A stretch of DNA of 34,410 bases from Gallionellaceae bacterium (GTDB lineage Bacteria > Pseudomonadota > Gammaproteobacteria > Burkholderiales > Gallionellaceae). This document shows positions 18,304 to 28,075 of the stretch, one piece after another. A program made the translations under genes and the position numbers. The notes beneath the pieces are model-generated. The model ran no database searches. It saw nothing but the letters and a program-made list of their open reading frames with translations, and was not told where the DNA came from. The stretch spans positions 1,291-35,700 of the forward strand of contig JAQTOM010000012.1 in assembly GCA_028713345.1 (NCBI GenBank), given 5' to 3'. How positions within the stretch are numbered: the first letter of the stretch is position 1; the number at the start of each line of letters is the position of its first letter.

Positions 18304-18984
18304 ATGGGCAAATTTATTCTTATCGCATTGCTTCTCTCACTCAACACGGCTGCCGCACTGGGGCTGAACGACCTTTCCGACAAGAATGCGGTGGCGGGGT
18401 TGAAAGAGGCTTTGGTGAAGGGTGCAGGTAATGCGGTGGGTAAGCTCGGCAGAGCAGATGGCTTTCTTGGCAATGCCCAAGTGAAAATTCCGCTGCCCGA
18501 TTCACTGCAAAAGATGGATGGGTTGCTGCGCAATTTCGGCATGGGAAAGTATGCAGACGACCTGATAGTGACCATGAACCGCGCTGCCGAAGCAGCCGTG
18601 CCGGAGGCCAAAACACTGCTGGTAGGTGCGATAAAAAATATGAGCGTGCAGGATGCCAAGGGTATACTCGCAGGTGGCAACACTGCCGCTACGGAATATT
18701 TCCGCAACAAGACTTCGCAGCCGCTGGCTGAAAGATTTCTACCCATCGTAAAAAGGGCCACTGCCAAGGTGAATCTCGCCCAGAAGTATGACCAGTTCGC
18801 GGGGAAAGCCGCAAAATTCGGCCTGGTGGATGAAAAACAGGCGAATCTGGAAAGCTATGTCACACAAAAGGCGCTGGATGGTATGTTCCTGATGATGGCG
18901 GAAGAAGAAAAAAATATCCGTGCCGACCCAATGGGACAGGCCAGCAAGCTGCTATCAAAAGTATTCGGTGCAATCGGAAAATAA
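18304..18984 (+). CDS. DUF4197 domain-containing protein
   Basis: Signal peptide; GLNDLSDKNAVAGLKEALVKGAGNAVGKLGRADGFLGNAQVKIPLPDSLQKMDGLLRNFGMGKYADDL, typical DUF4197. Confidence 0.88.
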   Translation: MGKFILIALLLSLNTAAALGLNDLSDKNAVAGLKEALVKGAGNAVGKLGRADGFLGNAQVKIPLPDSLQKMDGLLRNFGMGKYADDLIVTMNRAAEAAVPEAKTLLVGAIKNMSVQDAKGILAGGNTAATEYFRNKTSQPLAERFLPIVKRATAKVNLAQKYDQFAGKAAKFGLVDEKQANLESYVTQKALDGMFLMMAEEEKNIRADPMGQASKLLSKVFGAIGK

Positions 18985-19128
18985 ATCTGGAACAAATAGT
19001 ACCTATGGCTGTCACATTTGGCGTTAAGCACACTTGCAGTATAAATTCCGCCGCTATTTGTTGGCTTAGGACAAATATGAGGGTTGGAATGAGTCACATA
19101 TTTTTATACGTTAAGGAGGGGGCATCAA

Positions 19129-19448
19129 TGAGCATTCGCAATCTGGTTATGTTGGCGGCAGGTTTGGTTCTGGCAGGTAACGCACTCGCCGAAAATGGTG
19201 AGGCACTGGCGAAAAAAGGCAATTGCCTGACTGGTTGCCACGCAATTGACAAGAAGCCACTTGGTCCATCTTTTAAGGATGTTGCCGCAAAATACAAAAA
19301 TGACAAAGGTGCACAAGTCACGCTGGAAAAGAAAGTACGTAACGGCGGCGTCGGCGTATGGGGTTCAATACCAATGCCGGCAACTGCCGGCTCAATCAGT
19401 GACGGCGACATCAAGGCCATCGTGCAGTGGGTGTTGTCACTTAAGTAA
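19129..19448 (+). CDS. Small class I-like cytochrome c with CX3CH motif
   Basis: RBS AAGGAGGGGG, signal peptide, KKGNCLTGCHAIDKKPLGPSFKDVAAKY...GGVGVWGSIPMPATAGSISDGDIKAIVQWVLSLK (axial Met in IPMPA). Confidence 0.88.
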
Positions 19449-19466
19449 TTGCCTGCTTTCTACATG

Positions 19467-19499
19467 AAGACAAGGCCAGCGTGAAGCTGGCCTTGTCTT
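19467..19499. terminator. Rho-independent-type terminator after the cytochrome c gene
   Basis: AAGACAAGGCCAGC-gtgaa-GCTGGCCTTGTCTT, perfect 14-bp stem. Confidence 0.85.
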
Positions 19500-19705
19500 T
19501 AGTCTGGTAATTCCCCTGTCTTAAAGGTTTCCCCGGCTTAAGCTTGGGGTTTTTGCCGTTGCGGCCATTTGGCCTGCCCGGCGCTTCCACATTATTCTTT
19601 GGCTTGCGGCAATACCGGGAATGCCCATTCCCGAGAAGGCCAAAGCGAATTGGAGATAGGCGCTGGGGTATAATTGATTGCGCTACACTTATTGCCGCAC
19701 CATCC

Positions 19706-21748
19706 ATGAATATTTTCTACGAAGAAGACGGCACTTTCAAAGTCGGCACTATCCTTGCCGACAACACCACCTCATTGCAGGTGGAAAGCATGCATGGCAA
19801 GCGCAGCAAGATCAAGGAGGCAAGCGTGCTGCTGCGCTTTGCCCAGCCGGGATTGACAGAATTTATGGCGCAGGCGGGAAACATCGCAGCAGACATGGAT
19901 GTGGAGTTCCTGTGGGAATGCAGCCCGCCGGAAGACTTCGGCTTCAGCAAGCTGGCCAGCGAGTATTTCGGCCATGCACCCAACTCCATCGAAGCAGCAG
20001 GCACGTTGATTCGCCTGCATTCCTCGCCGATGTATTTTTACAAGAAGGGCAAGGGGCACTACAAGGCCGCCCCGCCTGATGCGCTCAAGTCGGCGCTGGC
20101 CAGTGCCGAGAAAAAACGTTTGCTGGCCGCATTGCAGGCGCGTTACACCGAGGAACTGACCTGCTTCAAATTGCCGCCGGAATTTGCCGACAAGTTGCCG
20201 CAACTGCTGTACAAGCCCGACCGCAACCTGCCGGAAACAAAGGCGCTGGAAGCCGCCTGTGCCGCCACGCGTTTGTCTGCGGTGCATCTGTTGCAGCGCT
20301 GCGGCGCGCTGCCTTCCTCGCAGGACTACCATTTGCAGCGCTTCCTGTTCGAGCACTTCCCGCAGGGCACCGGTTTCCCGCAAGTCAGCGTGGACCCGCA
20401 CCCGGAATTGCCGCTGGCCGAAGATACCGCCTTCAGCATCGACGATGCGTCCACCACGGAAATTGACGATGCCTTCTCGGTACGCAAACTCGCCAGCGGC
20501 AACTGGCGTATCGGTGTGCACATCGCCGCGCCTGCACTGACCATTCCTCCCGGCTCGCCGATTGATGCCATCGCCGCCCAGCGCATGTCCACGGTGTACA
20601 TGCCGGGCGACAAGATCACCATGCTGCCGGACAGCGTGGTGCAGGCCTATACGCTGAGTGCGGACACCGTTTGCCCGACGCTTTCCATGTACCTCGAAGT
20701 GGAGGCCGATACGCTCGCCGTACTCAATACGGAAAGCCGCATCGAGCGCATCCACATTGCCGCCAACCTGCGCCATGACACGCTGGAGCCCCTGTTCAAC
20801 GAAGCCACGCTGGCCGCCGGCAAGCAGGATTATCCCTACGCGCCGGAGCTCAAGCTGCTGTGGAGCATCGCACAAAAGCTGGAAGCGCTGCGCGGCAAGT
20901 CTGCCGATAACAGCACCCAGCAGATAGACTATAATTTTCATGTGGAAAGTGACCGCGTCACCATCAGCACGCGGGAGCGTGGCTCACCCATCGACAAGGT
21001 GGTGGCGGAGTTGATGATTTTCGTCAATGCGGAATGGGGCAAATTGCTCGCGGCGCACGACGTGGCCGGTATCTACCGCACACAGGGCAACGGCAAGGTG
21101 AAGATGAGCACAGTGCCTGCGCCGCACCAGGGGTTGGGCGTGGCGCAGTATTTATGGTCCAGCTCGCCGCTGCGCCGCTATGTGGATTTCGTCAACCAGC
21201 GCCAGATCATCAACCTGTTGCGTGGCGAGGCACCGGCCTATGCAAAGAACGACACCGCATTATTCGCCGTGATGAGCGATTTTGACGCAGCCTACACCGT
21301 GTATAACGAATTTCAGCGCAACATGGAACGTTACTGGTGTCTGCGCTGGCTGTTGCAGGAGAAAGACAAGCTGGCCGTTACGGGTAACACTCCCCTGCTT
21401 GAAGCCCCCCGCCTCAATCCTCTGGGTGAAACAACTAGCCATTCAACTAGGCTGCAAAATACCGCAGCCAAGTTGCTGGTTACCCCGCAAGCGGGAGAGG
21501 AGGCAAGCGTGAAAACGAGGCCGAAGGCCGAAGTTTCGAGGGACGGCCAAAGCAATCTTATTGTCGAGGCGCTGGTGCTGCGCGAAAACCTGGTAAGGCT
21601 TGCGAACATCCCGCTGATGGGACGCATCCCCTCTCTGCCGGAGCTGCCGCCCAATAGCCGTGTCGTACTGGAAATCGGCGAGATTGACCTGCTCGACCTG
21701 AATTTCAATGCCCGCTTCGTGGCAGAGGCAGATACAATCGCATCATGA
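19706..21748 (+). CDS. RNase II/R family exoribonuclease
   Basis: DPHPELPLAEDTAFSIDDASTTEIDDAFSVRKL; GNGKVKMSTVPAPHQGLGVAQYLWSSSPLRRYVDFVNQRQI. Confidence 0.92.
   Translation: MNIFYEEDGTFKVGTILADNTTSLQVESMHGKRSKIKEASVLLRFAQPGLTEFMAQAGNIAADMDVEFLWECSPPEDFGFSKLASEYFGHAPNSIEAAGTLIRLHSSPMYFYKKGKGHYKAAPPDALKSALASAEKKRLLAALQARYTEELTCFKLPPEFADKLPQLLYKPDRNLPETKALEAACAATRLSAVHLLQRCGALPSSQDYHLQRFLFEHFPQGTGFPQVSVDPHPELPLAEDTAFSIDDASTTEIDDAFSVRKLASGNWRIGVHIAAPALTIPPGSPIDAIAAQRMSTVYMPGDKITMLPDSVVQAYTLSADTVCPTLSMYLEVEADTLAVLNTESRIERIHIAANLRHDTLEPLFNEATLAAGKQDYPYAPELKLLWSIAQKLEALRGKSADNSTQQIDYNFHVESDRVTISTRERGSPIDKVVAELMIFVNAEWGKLLAAHDVAGIYRTQGNGKVKMSTVPAPHQGLGVAQYLWSSSPLRRYVDFVNQRQIINLLRGEAPAYAKNDTALFAVMSDFDAAYTVYNEFQRNMERYWCLRWLLQEKDKLAVTGNTPLLEAPRLNPLGETTSHSTRLQNTAAKLLVTPQAGEEASVKTRPKAEVSRDGQSNLIVEALVLRENLVRLANIPLMGRIPSLPELPPNSRVVLEIGEIDLLDLNFNARFVAEADTIAS
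21370..21550. repeat. Composite repeat-derived in-frame insertion in the exoribonuclease gene
   Basis: Contains CCCCGCaaGCGGGAGAGGAGG-type repeat (about 21482-21503) and AAACGAGGCCgaaGGCCGAAGTTT (about 21512-21535); encodes about 60 low-complexity aa between RYWCLRWLLQE and ALVLRENLVRL. Confidence 0.6.
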
Positions 21749-21880
21749 TCAGGAAAAAATCTACAGAGATCGCCGCAGACAGGCCGGGCTGCAATGCGTA
21801 CACACTGTACAGTGGTTTGCGATGAAGACTAATCCCCGGTTTATGTCTGAACCGTACAGGTAGACGAGAAACGAGCAGGC

Positions 21881-22768
21881 ATGCAATACAGCAGACTGGC
21901 CGCACAGCAGGCCTTGGCAGGTTTCCTCAAACAGCCGCTTTCGGCTGCTTTTGCCTTCTCGTTGGTGCTGCATTCTATTGTGCTGTTTGGCGTCGGCTTT
22001 GTCCTGCCCGACCCGCGCAAGGCTGCCGATTCCCAGCACCCGCTGCAAGTGGTACTGGTCAACAGTAAATCCAGGGAACGCCCGGCCCACGCCGATGCAC
22101 TGGCGCAACACAACCTCGATGGTGGCGGGAATACTGCTGAAAAGCTCAGGGCGTCCACTTCCATGCCAATACTAAGCGATGACAAGCAATTCACGCCGGA
22201 GCAGGCCGCCCAGCGCGTACAACAACTGGAACAGGAAACCAAACGCCTGATGACCCAGGCCAAGAGTACATACAGTGTTGAACAGGAAAAAAATCAGCAG
22301 CAACAGCAGGAGAGCGACCGCAAGAGCGGCGAAGACCTGGTGCAGCGTAGCCTGGAAATTGCCCGCCTGGAAGCGCAAATCGAGAAAAACACTCGCATGT
22401 ATCAAGAAATGCCCCGACGCAAGTTTATCGGGGCACGGACTCGAGAGTATCGCTTTGCGCAATATATCGAGGACTGGCGCATCAAGGTAGAGCGCATCGG
22501 AAACCTGAATTACCCCGAAGATGCGCGCAGGCAGAAAATTTATGGCAGCCTGCAACTGACCGTATCCATCCGTGCCGACGGCAGCGTGGAAAGTGTGGAG
22601 GTAAGCCATTCATCCGGGCAGCGCATCCTGGATGCGGCGGCACAGCGCATCGTCAAGCTGGCTTCCCCCTTCGCGCCGCTCCCGCCGGACATTCGCCGCG
22701 ACACCGACATCCTCAGCATCACCCGCACTTGGACTTTCACCCAGACAGAGAGACTGGAGAGTGAGTAA
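21881..22768 (+). CDS. tonB: TonB family energy transducer
   Basis: N-terminal TM (AAFAFSLVLHSIVLFGVGFV), coiled coil, C-terminal TonB domain (YPEDARRQKIYGSLQLTVSIRADGSVESVEVSHSSGQRILDAAAQRIV). Confidence 0.9.
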   Translation: MQYSRLAAQQALAGFLKQPLSAAFAFSLVLHSIVLFGVGFVLPDPRKAADSQHPLQVVLVNSKSRERPAHADALAQHNLDGGGNTAEKLRASTSMPILSDDKQFTPEQAAQRVQQLEQETKRLMTQAKSTYSVEQEKNQQQQQESDRKSGEDLVQRSLEIARLEAQIEKNTRMYQEMPRRKFIGARTREYRFAQYIEDWRIKVERIGNLNYPEDARRQKIYGSLQLTVSIRADGSVESVEVSHSSGQRILDAAAQRIVKLASPFAPLPPDIRRDTDILSITRTWTFTQTERLESE

Positions 22769-22848
22769 ACTTCCTTCCTTGGCACCATCGCCGTTCGGCT
22801 ATATTGTGCGGAAGGCAGGTAAGTGCGGCCATCTCGGGCGCACAAAAG

Positions 22849-22879
22849 AAAATGGCTTGCAGCAATGCAAGCCATTTTT
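22849..22879. terminator. Rho-independent terminator after tonB
   Basis: AAAATGGCTTGC-agcaat-GCAAGCCATTTTT. Confidence 0.9.
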
Positions 22880-22913
22880 GTACTATTGATCCGGCACGGA
22901 TTAAACTAAACCA

Positions 22914-22986
22914 CCGTTCGTGCTGAGCATGTCGAAGCACATGAATCCGTACACATTTCGACAGGCTCAATGCGAACGGATTCATG
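22914..22986. repeat. REP-like palindrome with a second overlapping inverted repeat
   Basis: CCGTTCGTGCTGAGCATGTCGAA...TTTCGACAGGCTCAATGCGAACGG plus CATGAATCCGT (22940-22950)/ACGGATTCATG (22976-22986). Confidence 0.85.
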
Positions 22987-23025
22987 GATAAAGTGTGCCG
23001 AACCTATAGTAACAGGCTGGTAGTT

Positions 23026-23904
23026 TCAGCGTATCCCCTCACGCTGAGTCAACCAGATGCGGTAGACGGCAGGCTGTTGGTGTGATACTGATCCGGCGCT
23101 GGCCACAATCACGGGGGTATCAACCGGACCTGCTTTAGCCACGGCAGGCTGTGAACTTTTTATGCCGTCATCAGCAGATGTTTTCCCAGTTGCACTACCA
23201 TCATCCTCATCCTCAAATTTTTCGTGTGGAGGATCGCCGTCATATACCAGGCTTCGGCGGTGTTGCAGATAGGCGTCGCGGATAAAGGTATAGCGGTCAA
23301 TGGCGGCAGTATCCAGTACTTTTTCCTGATCCAGCACTCCGGCACGGTAGCTTATACCTTCGGCCAGGATCAGCTGGTTGCGTGTAGGCATATGCCTGAC
23401 GTGGGTAATGAGGCTGGCTTTGGTATCGGGGATCAGGCCGATGCCGTCCCGGATGGAACTGGGCCCGAGAATGGGAAGTACCAGATAGGGGCCGCTGTCG
23501 ATGCCCCAGTAACCCAGGGTCTGGCCAAAATCCTCATTGTGTTTTTCCAGCCGGTCAGCGACATTAATCAGGCCGAAAAGTCCAAGTGTCGAGTTAACCC
23601 AGAAACGGGTTCCGTCAGAGAAGGCTTGGACAAATTTGAATTGCAGCACGTCGTTCAGGGTAACAAGCACATCGTCAAGATTGGAGAAAAAATTGCTGAC
23701 CATTGTTTTGCCGGGGCCAGGCATGACCGTGCTGTAGCCTTGTGCAATGGGCTTGAATACAGCCTTGTCCACCGTATCGTTGAATTGATATACGCCGCGA
23801 TTAAACGGCTCGAACGGGTCTTTGGGGTTATGGTGGGATGAGGCACAGCCACCCAATACAAAGCCGGTGAGGAGTATGAAAATACGAAATGTATGCATGA
23901 GCAT
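23026..23904 (-). CDS. mlaA: MlaA/VacJ family lipoprotein
   Basis: Lipobox LTGFVLGGCAS; DPFEPFNRGVYQFNDTVDKAVFKPIAQGY; GYWGIDSGPYLVLPILGPSSIRDGIG. Confidence 0.95.
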   Translation of the reverse strand: MLMHTFRIFILLTGFVLGGCASSHHNPKDPFEPFNRGVYQFNDTVDKAVFKPIAQGYSTVMPGPGKTMVSNFFSNLDDVLVTLNDVLQFKFVQAFSDGTRFWVNSTLGLFGLINVADRLEKHNEDFGQTLGYWGIDSGPYLVLPILGPSSIRDGIGLIPDTKASLITHVRHMPTRNQLILAEGISYRAGVLDQEKVLDTAAIDRYTFIRDAYLQHRRSLVYDGDPPHEKFEDEDDGSATGKTSADDGIKSSQPAVAKAGPVDTPVIVASAGSVSHQQPAVYRIWLTQREGIR

Positions 23905-24080
23905 CCGGTAAGGTGCGATGTTAGCTTTTGCGATTATAGAACGAATGCCTGTTGCCGCAAAGTCCCAAAATTTTCCATTAGCTGTTTGAAGTGCGGTCCG
24001 GGATAAAATCCAGCCAGGACTGACACTGCGCCTCATGGCGGCTACGTGCAACGCAGAGAGGGGCGGCAAGTGTAAGCAAG

Positions 24081-24623
24081 TTAATGCGCAGGCGCGGTAA
24101 GATTCCCGATATGGAACTGAAAATTATTTGCCTTGCGGTCGGCGAAGAAATGTTGCAGGGTAAAACGCACCGGGCGGAAGGCGAGTTCATCCCAGGGGAT
24201 GTCCGGCTCTTCAAACAGCTCAACTTCCAGGCTTTCCGTGCCTGGCGAGAAATTCAGGTCGAGCAGCCTGGCGCGGAAGATCAGATGCACCTGATTGATG
24301 TAGGGCAGGTTGTACATCGAATACAGCTCGCCAGTCTCGATACGCGCATTGGCTTCTTCCAGTGTTTCGCGTATGGCCGCTTCAGCCGTGGTTTCGCCGT
24401 TTTCCATGAAGCCTGCAGGCAGCGTCCATAGCCCGTGGCGCGGTTCGATGGCGCGGCGGCATAACAGGATGCGCCCATCTTCCCACTCCGGGATGGCGCC
24501 GATAACCAGCTTGGGATTCTGGTAGTGGATGGTGGAGCAGTTGGTGCAAACGTAGCGCGGGCGGTTGTCATCGGGCAGTTGGCACAGCGCAACCGGTGCG
24601 CCGCATTCGCTGCAGAACTTCAT
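24081..24623 (-). CDS. NUDIX hydrolase with N-terminal zinc ribbon
   Basis: CSECG...CTNCSTIHYQNPK; Nudix box GFMENGETTAEAAIRETLEEANARI; ATGA overlap with bamD stop. Confidence 0.93.
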   Translation of the reverse strand: MKFCSECGAPVALCQLPDDNRPRYVCTNCSTIHYQNPKLVIGAIPEWEDGRILLCRRAIEPRHGLWTLPAGFMENGETTAEAAIRETLEEANARIETGELYSMYNLPYINQVHLIFRARLLDLNFSPGTESLEVELFEEPDIPWDELAFRPVRFTLQHFFADRKANNFQFHIGNLTAPAH

Positions 24624-25517
24624 TTCCAGAGCTGCCACCACGATTTTTCCTCCTTTGGGGGCGGTTCGGCATTTTTTTGCTGGGGGATGGCAGCAGGTGT
24701 TGCCTTCTCTTCTTCCCAGAATTGCCACCACGATTTCCTGTTCTTGAGCGAATAGGGTGAAGCCAGCGCCATGTCACTTTTCGTGGTGTTCTTGTCGAGT
24801 ACGCGCTGTGCATCGTCACGCAACTCCTTCATTCCCATGGCGTCATAAGCCTGCACCATGATTTGCAGCGCATCGCGTGTTTGCGGGGTTTGTGGGAAGT
24901 CGCTGAGTATCCCCTTGGCACGGTTGACGGCGGCTACATAGGCGCCGCGGCGCAGGTAATAGCTGGCGACATGAATCTCATTCTGAGCCAGTGCATTGAT
25001 CAGGTATTGCATGCGCAGCCGGGAGTCGGGCGCATATTTGCTGTCGGGAAAGCGCGTCACCAGTTCCTTGAATGCGTCGAAAGAATCCCGTCCGGCCCTG
25101 GGGTCACGCTCGGAAAGATCCCTTTTTACTAGCTCGCCCAACAAGCCGAGATCCTCATTGAAATTGGTCAGGCCTTTCAGGTAGTAGGCATAATCCACGT
25201 GCGGGTTGTTGGGATATTGTTTGATAAAACGGTCTGCCGCAGCAAGCGCCGAGTCCGCATCTTTCTGTTTATAATAGGCATAGGCGATTTCCAGTTGTGC
25301 CTGTTGCGCGTAGCGGCCATAGGGATAGCGTGACTGTAATTGTTCAAAAGTTTTTATCGCTGTTTCATAATGCTCATCTTTCATCTCATCCATGGCATCT
25401 GCATAAAGCTCATTGACCGGTTTGTTGGATGTTGTGGTGGGCATTCCCTCAGGTAGCGGCGAGAACATATTGCACGCGGTTAGCGTGAATAGCAGGATTA
25501 AAGCTAAACTATGGCGC

Positions 25518-25519
<2 letters not shown>
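24620..25519 (-). CDS. bamD: Outer membrane protein assembly factor BamD
   Basis: Lipobox LFTLTACNMF; LYADAMDEMKDEHYETAIKTFEQLQSRYPYGRYAQQAQLEIAYAYYK...RYPDSKYA-type TPRs. Confidence 0.96.
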
Positions 25520-26661
<1,142 letters not shown>

Positions 26662-26675
<14 letters not shown>

Positions 26676-27396
26676 GCATTGCATCATTCCCGACTGGCCA
26701 GCACCGGAAAATGTGCATGCCTTGCAAACCACGCGCAACGGCGGCGTAAGCAGCTCGCCCTACAACAGCCTCAACCTTGGCGATCATGTCGGCGATGTAC
26801 CGCTTGCCGTGGCGCACAACCGCATGTTGCTGGAATCATTGCTGCCGAGCGAACCGGTGTGGCTCAAACAAGTGCATGGCGCGGCGGTGTCTGATGCCCA
26901 TGATGCGGATTGCGGGCCGGAGGCGGATGCCTGTGTGTCATCGCGCGCAGGCGCGGTGTGCGTAGTGATGACGGCGGATTGCCTGCCCGTATTGCTGTGC
27001 GATGAACAAGGCAGCGTGGTCGGCGCGGCACATGCGGGCTGGCGCGGGTTGTGCGAGGGCGTAATCGAGCAGACCGTGCGCACCATGCATGTAAAACCCG
27101 CTGCCCTCATGGCATGGTTGGGGCCAGCTATTGGAGCGCATAAATTCGAGGTGGGTGATGAAGTGCGCGCGGCATTTATCGCCAGACAGCCGCAAGCTGT
27201 TGTGGCTTTTGCAACCGGTGCACCGGGCAAATGGTTGGCCGACATTTACCGGCTCGCGCGCCTGCGCCTGAATGCGCTGGGCATCACACGTATTTACGGC
27301 GGCGGCCTGTGTACTTACACCGACCATGAGCGGTTCTTCTCCTACCGGCGCGACGGTGTGACCGGGAGGATGGGTACTTTTATCTGGCTGGAATAA
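26662..27396 (+). CDS. pgeF: Peptidoglycan editing factor PgeF / YfiH multicopper-oxidase-like purine nucleosidase family
   Basis: TRNGGVSSSPYNSLNLGDHVGD; TADCLPVLLCDEQGSVVGAAHAGWRGL; GGGLCTYTDHERFFSYRRDGVTGRMGTFIWL. Confidence 0.94.
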
Positions 27397-27472
27397 GCGG
27401 AAATGCCGGTAACAGTTTTCGAGATGCGGCTGCGCGGCTTGCCTGCCTGAATATTTACAGATTGGGGTTGGT

Positions 27473-28066
27473 TTAAAGCAAGGATTCCACTGCCGCCATA
27501 TCCGCATGTCTTTCCGGCTTGCGCATGCCGCTGTGGCGTGTATTCTCGGGCAGTACGGCAATGTGCACCGGCACACCGCTTTCAGTTTGCAGTGTAAAGC
27601 TGGGAACGGCTTGTTGCCTGCCCTTCAATTGCGTGTGCCACTCGCCGCTCTCGAAGGGTAATTCGTGTTTGAGCAGGAACATCATTACTGCCTTCTCATC
27701 GTCGGAATAAATCAAAAGGTTGATGTCTGATTGCTCGCCTGCCGTGCCGTCCAGCACGGAGCCGGTAAGGTAGGGCTGGAATGGCTCCAGCAGGCGCATG
27801 ATGGCCAGCGCCTCCCGGCGTAATTGTTGCAGGACGGGCGGGTGGCTTTCGTGCTGGTACAAGGCGCGGAAACTGCGTAATGCGGCTTCGATTTCTTCAT
27901 TGCTGGGCAGGTGTTGCGTATCTGTTGCCCCCATTTGTCTGGCAGCCTTGCGCTTGGCAAAGGCATAGTCGGTAATGCCGTGTTCAGCCATCAGGCGGGC
28001 GGCATGGTGCGTAAGCTGTTCGCGCATAAGGTCGCGCCGGTGAAAACGGTCTTTGTCTTTGCTCAT
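27473..28066 (-). CDS. Conserved hypothetical protein with nucleotidyltransferase-like segment
   Basis: 197 aa; LEPFQPYLTGSVLDGTAGEQSDINLLIYSDD resembles the GS...D NTase motif. Confidence 0.6.
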   Translation of the reverse strand: MSKDKDRFHRRDLMREQLTHHAARLMAEHGITDYAFAKRKAARQMGATDTQHLPSNEEIEAALRSFRALYQHESHPPVLQQLRREALAIMRLLEPFQPYLTGSVLDGTAGEQSDINLLIYSDDEKAVMMFLLKHELPFESGEWHTQLKGRQQAVPSFTLQTESGVPVHIAVLPENTRHSGMRKPERHADMAAVESLL

Positions 28067-28075
28067 TATCTCAGG

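Noticed and set aside
19441-19707. 88-aa basic minus-strand ORF between the cytochrome and RNase genes
   Set aside because: Its 3' part reads through the strong terminator stem at 19467-19499; no homology recognised.
19772-20941. 389-aa minus-strand ORF
   Set aside because: Antisense to the well-supported RNase II/R gene.
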